Origin: Flavobacteriales bacterium
GTDB lineage: Bacteria > Bacteroidota > Bacteroidia > Flavobacteriales > UBA7430
Direction of reading: 5' to 3'
DNA: 64,000 bases
Assembly (NCBI GenBank): GCA_002707145.1
Contig: PAMD01000020.1
Coordinates: forward strand, 1 to 64,000
Shown here: piece by piece, positions 63,825 through 64,000 of the stretch
Layout of the letters: each line of letters begins with the position of its first letter
Numbering within the stretch: position 1 is the stretch's first letter
Position numbers and translations under genes: made by a program
The notes under the pieces: model-generated
Seen by the model: the letters and a program-made list of their open reading frames with translations, nothing else
The model's database searches: none
Told to the model about the DNA's origin: nothing

Positions 63825-64000
63825 TTTATGATAAAAATAAACATTTTATTCTTCCAAGCCCTTTGTTGTGATTTCTTTTTCCTTGTTTTTGTAATAGTTT
63901 TTTATCAATACTTTCTGAAGACAAATCAAAACAATCAGTTTTCGCATAGAAAAGTATAGATTATCAGAACTATTCTGAAAAATAACTTTAGAGAGTTTAT

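Noticed and set aside
1..64000. CRISPR arrays, insertion sequences, prophage or integrase genes
   Set aside because: No regularly spaced repeats, transposase or phage genes were seen; the gene content is core chromosomal throughout.

Overview
The window is about 64 kb of AT-rich chromosome from a member of the Bacteroidota, most likely a Flavobacteriales bacterium with a compact marine-type genome. The evidence is lineage-typical gene content: T9SS type A and type B C-terminal sorting domains, a CHU_C-type giant secreted protein, DUF4290, the DUF4369/TlpA thioredoxin family, a two-motif DnaJ zinc domain, MurA with Asp in place of the catalytic Cys, a FadL/OmpP1-like protein, a BrxC/YtxJ-type bacilliredoxin, and promoters of the Bacteroidota type (TTTG, then TAnnTTTG) lying close to start codons. 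Almost all of it is ordinary chromosomal core; I see no insertion sequence, prophage, integrase or CRISPR array.

Layout. 1-3.0 kb: a truncated secreted protein with duplicated domains, a small outer-membrane-type protein and a nucleoside phosphorylase, all minus strand. 3.5-5.8 kb: plus-strand operon of an ATP-grasp ligase, a 78-residue unknown protein and purT. 5.9-10.2 kb: minus-strand glycan-related operon (wecB, polysaccharide deacetylase, FemAB/GNAT-like, membrane protein, TlpA-like) held together by ATGA overlaps. 10.8-12.9 kb: tRNA-Glu, rpsT and proS. 13-15.5 kb: a Gly/Tyr/Met-rich secreted protein and a FadL-like barrel. 15.6-17.4 kb: nif3 and zinc-ribbon pair. 17.5-23.3 kb: lpxK, a choice-of-anchor-B T9SS protein, gatB, a TlpA lipoprotein and lpxH. 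23.3-25.7 kb: gap, lipA, a bacilliredoxin and an overlapping 39-residue lipoprotein. 25.8-28.6 kb: ung, rmuC, rlmB-like. 28.6-31.6 kb: a bacterial nitric oxide synthase and a UbiD-family decarboxylase. 31.7-33.4 kb: dnaJ and grpE. 33.6-38.5 kb: uvrD/pcrA, DUF4290, murA, TlpA-like. 38.8-44.2 kb: a 1779-residue T9SS type B protein. 44.2-51.1 kb: waaA, a barrel-like protein, a dipeptidase, a PHB-depolymerase-like esterase and a putative porin. 51-53.2 kb: clpP and tig. 53.4-58.6 kb: an outer-membrane-like protein, fbp and mfd. 58.6-63.8 kb: a fatty acid desaturase, sucB and sucA.

How the genes work together. Envelope building is a strong theme: lpxK, lpxH and waaA for lipid A/Kdo, murA for peptidoglycan, wecB and partners for surface glycan, several beta-barrel-like proteins and T9SS cargo. 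Protein quality control (dnaJ, grpE, clpP, tig), translation (rpsT, tRNA-Glu, proS, gatB), DNA maintenance (ung, rmuC, uvrD, mfd) and central metabolism (gap, fbp, sucAB, lipA) make up most of the rest. lipA supplies the lipoyl group needed by SucB.

Most notable items: a reductase-less bacterial nitric oxide synthase in a Bacteroidota genome; the ATP-grasp/78-residue protein/purT operon; a tiny Cys-rich lipoprotein translationally coupled to a bacilliredoxin; and inverted repeats at the grpE-dnaJ promoter and before an outer-membrane protein gene. I saw no clear novel defence or mobile system.
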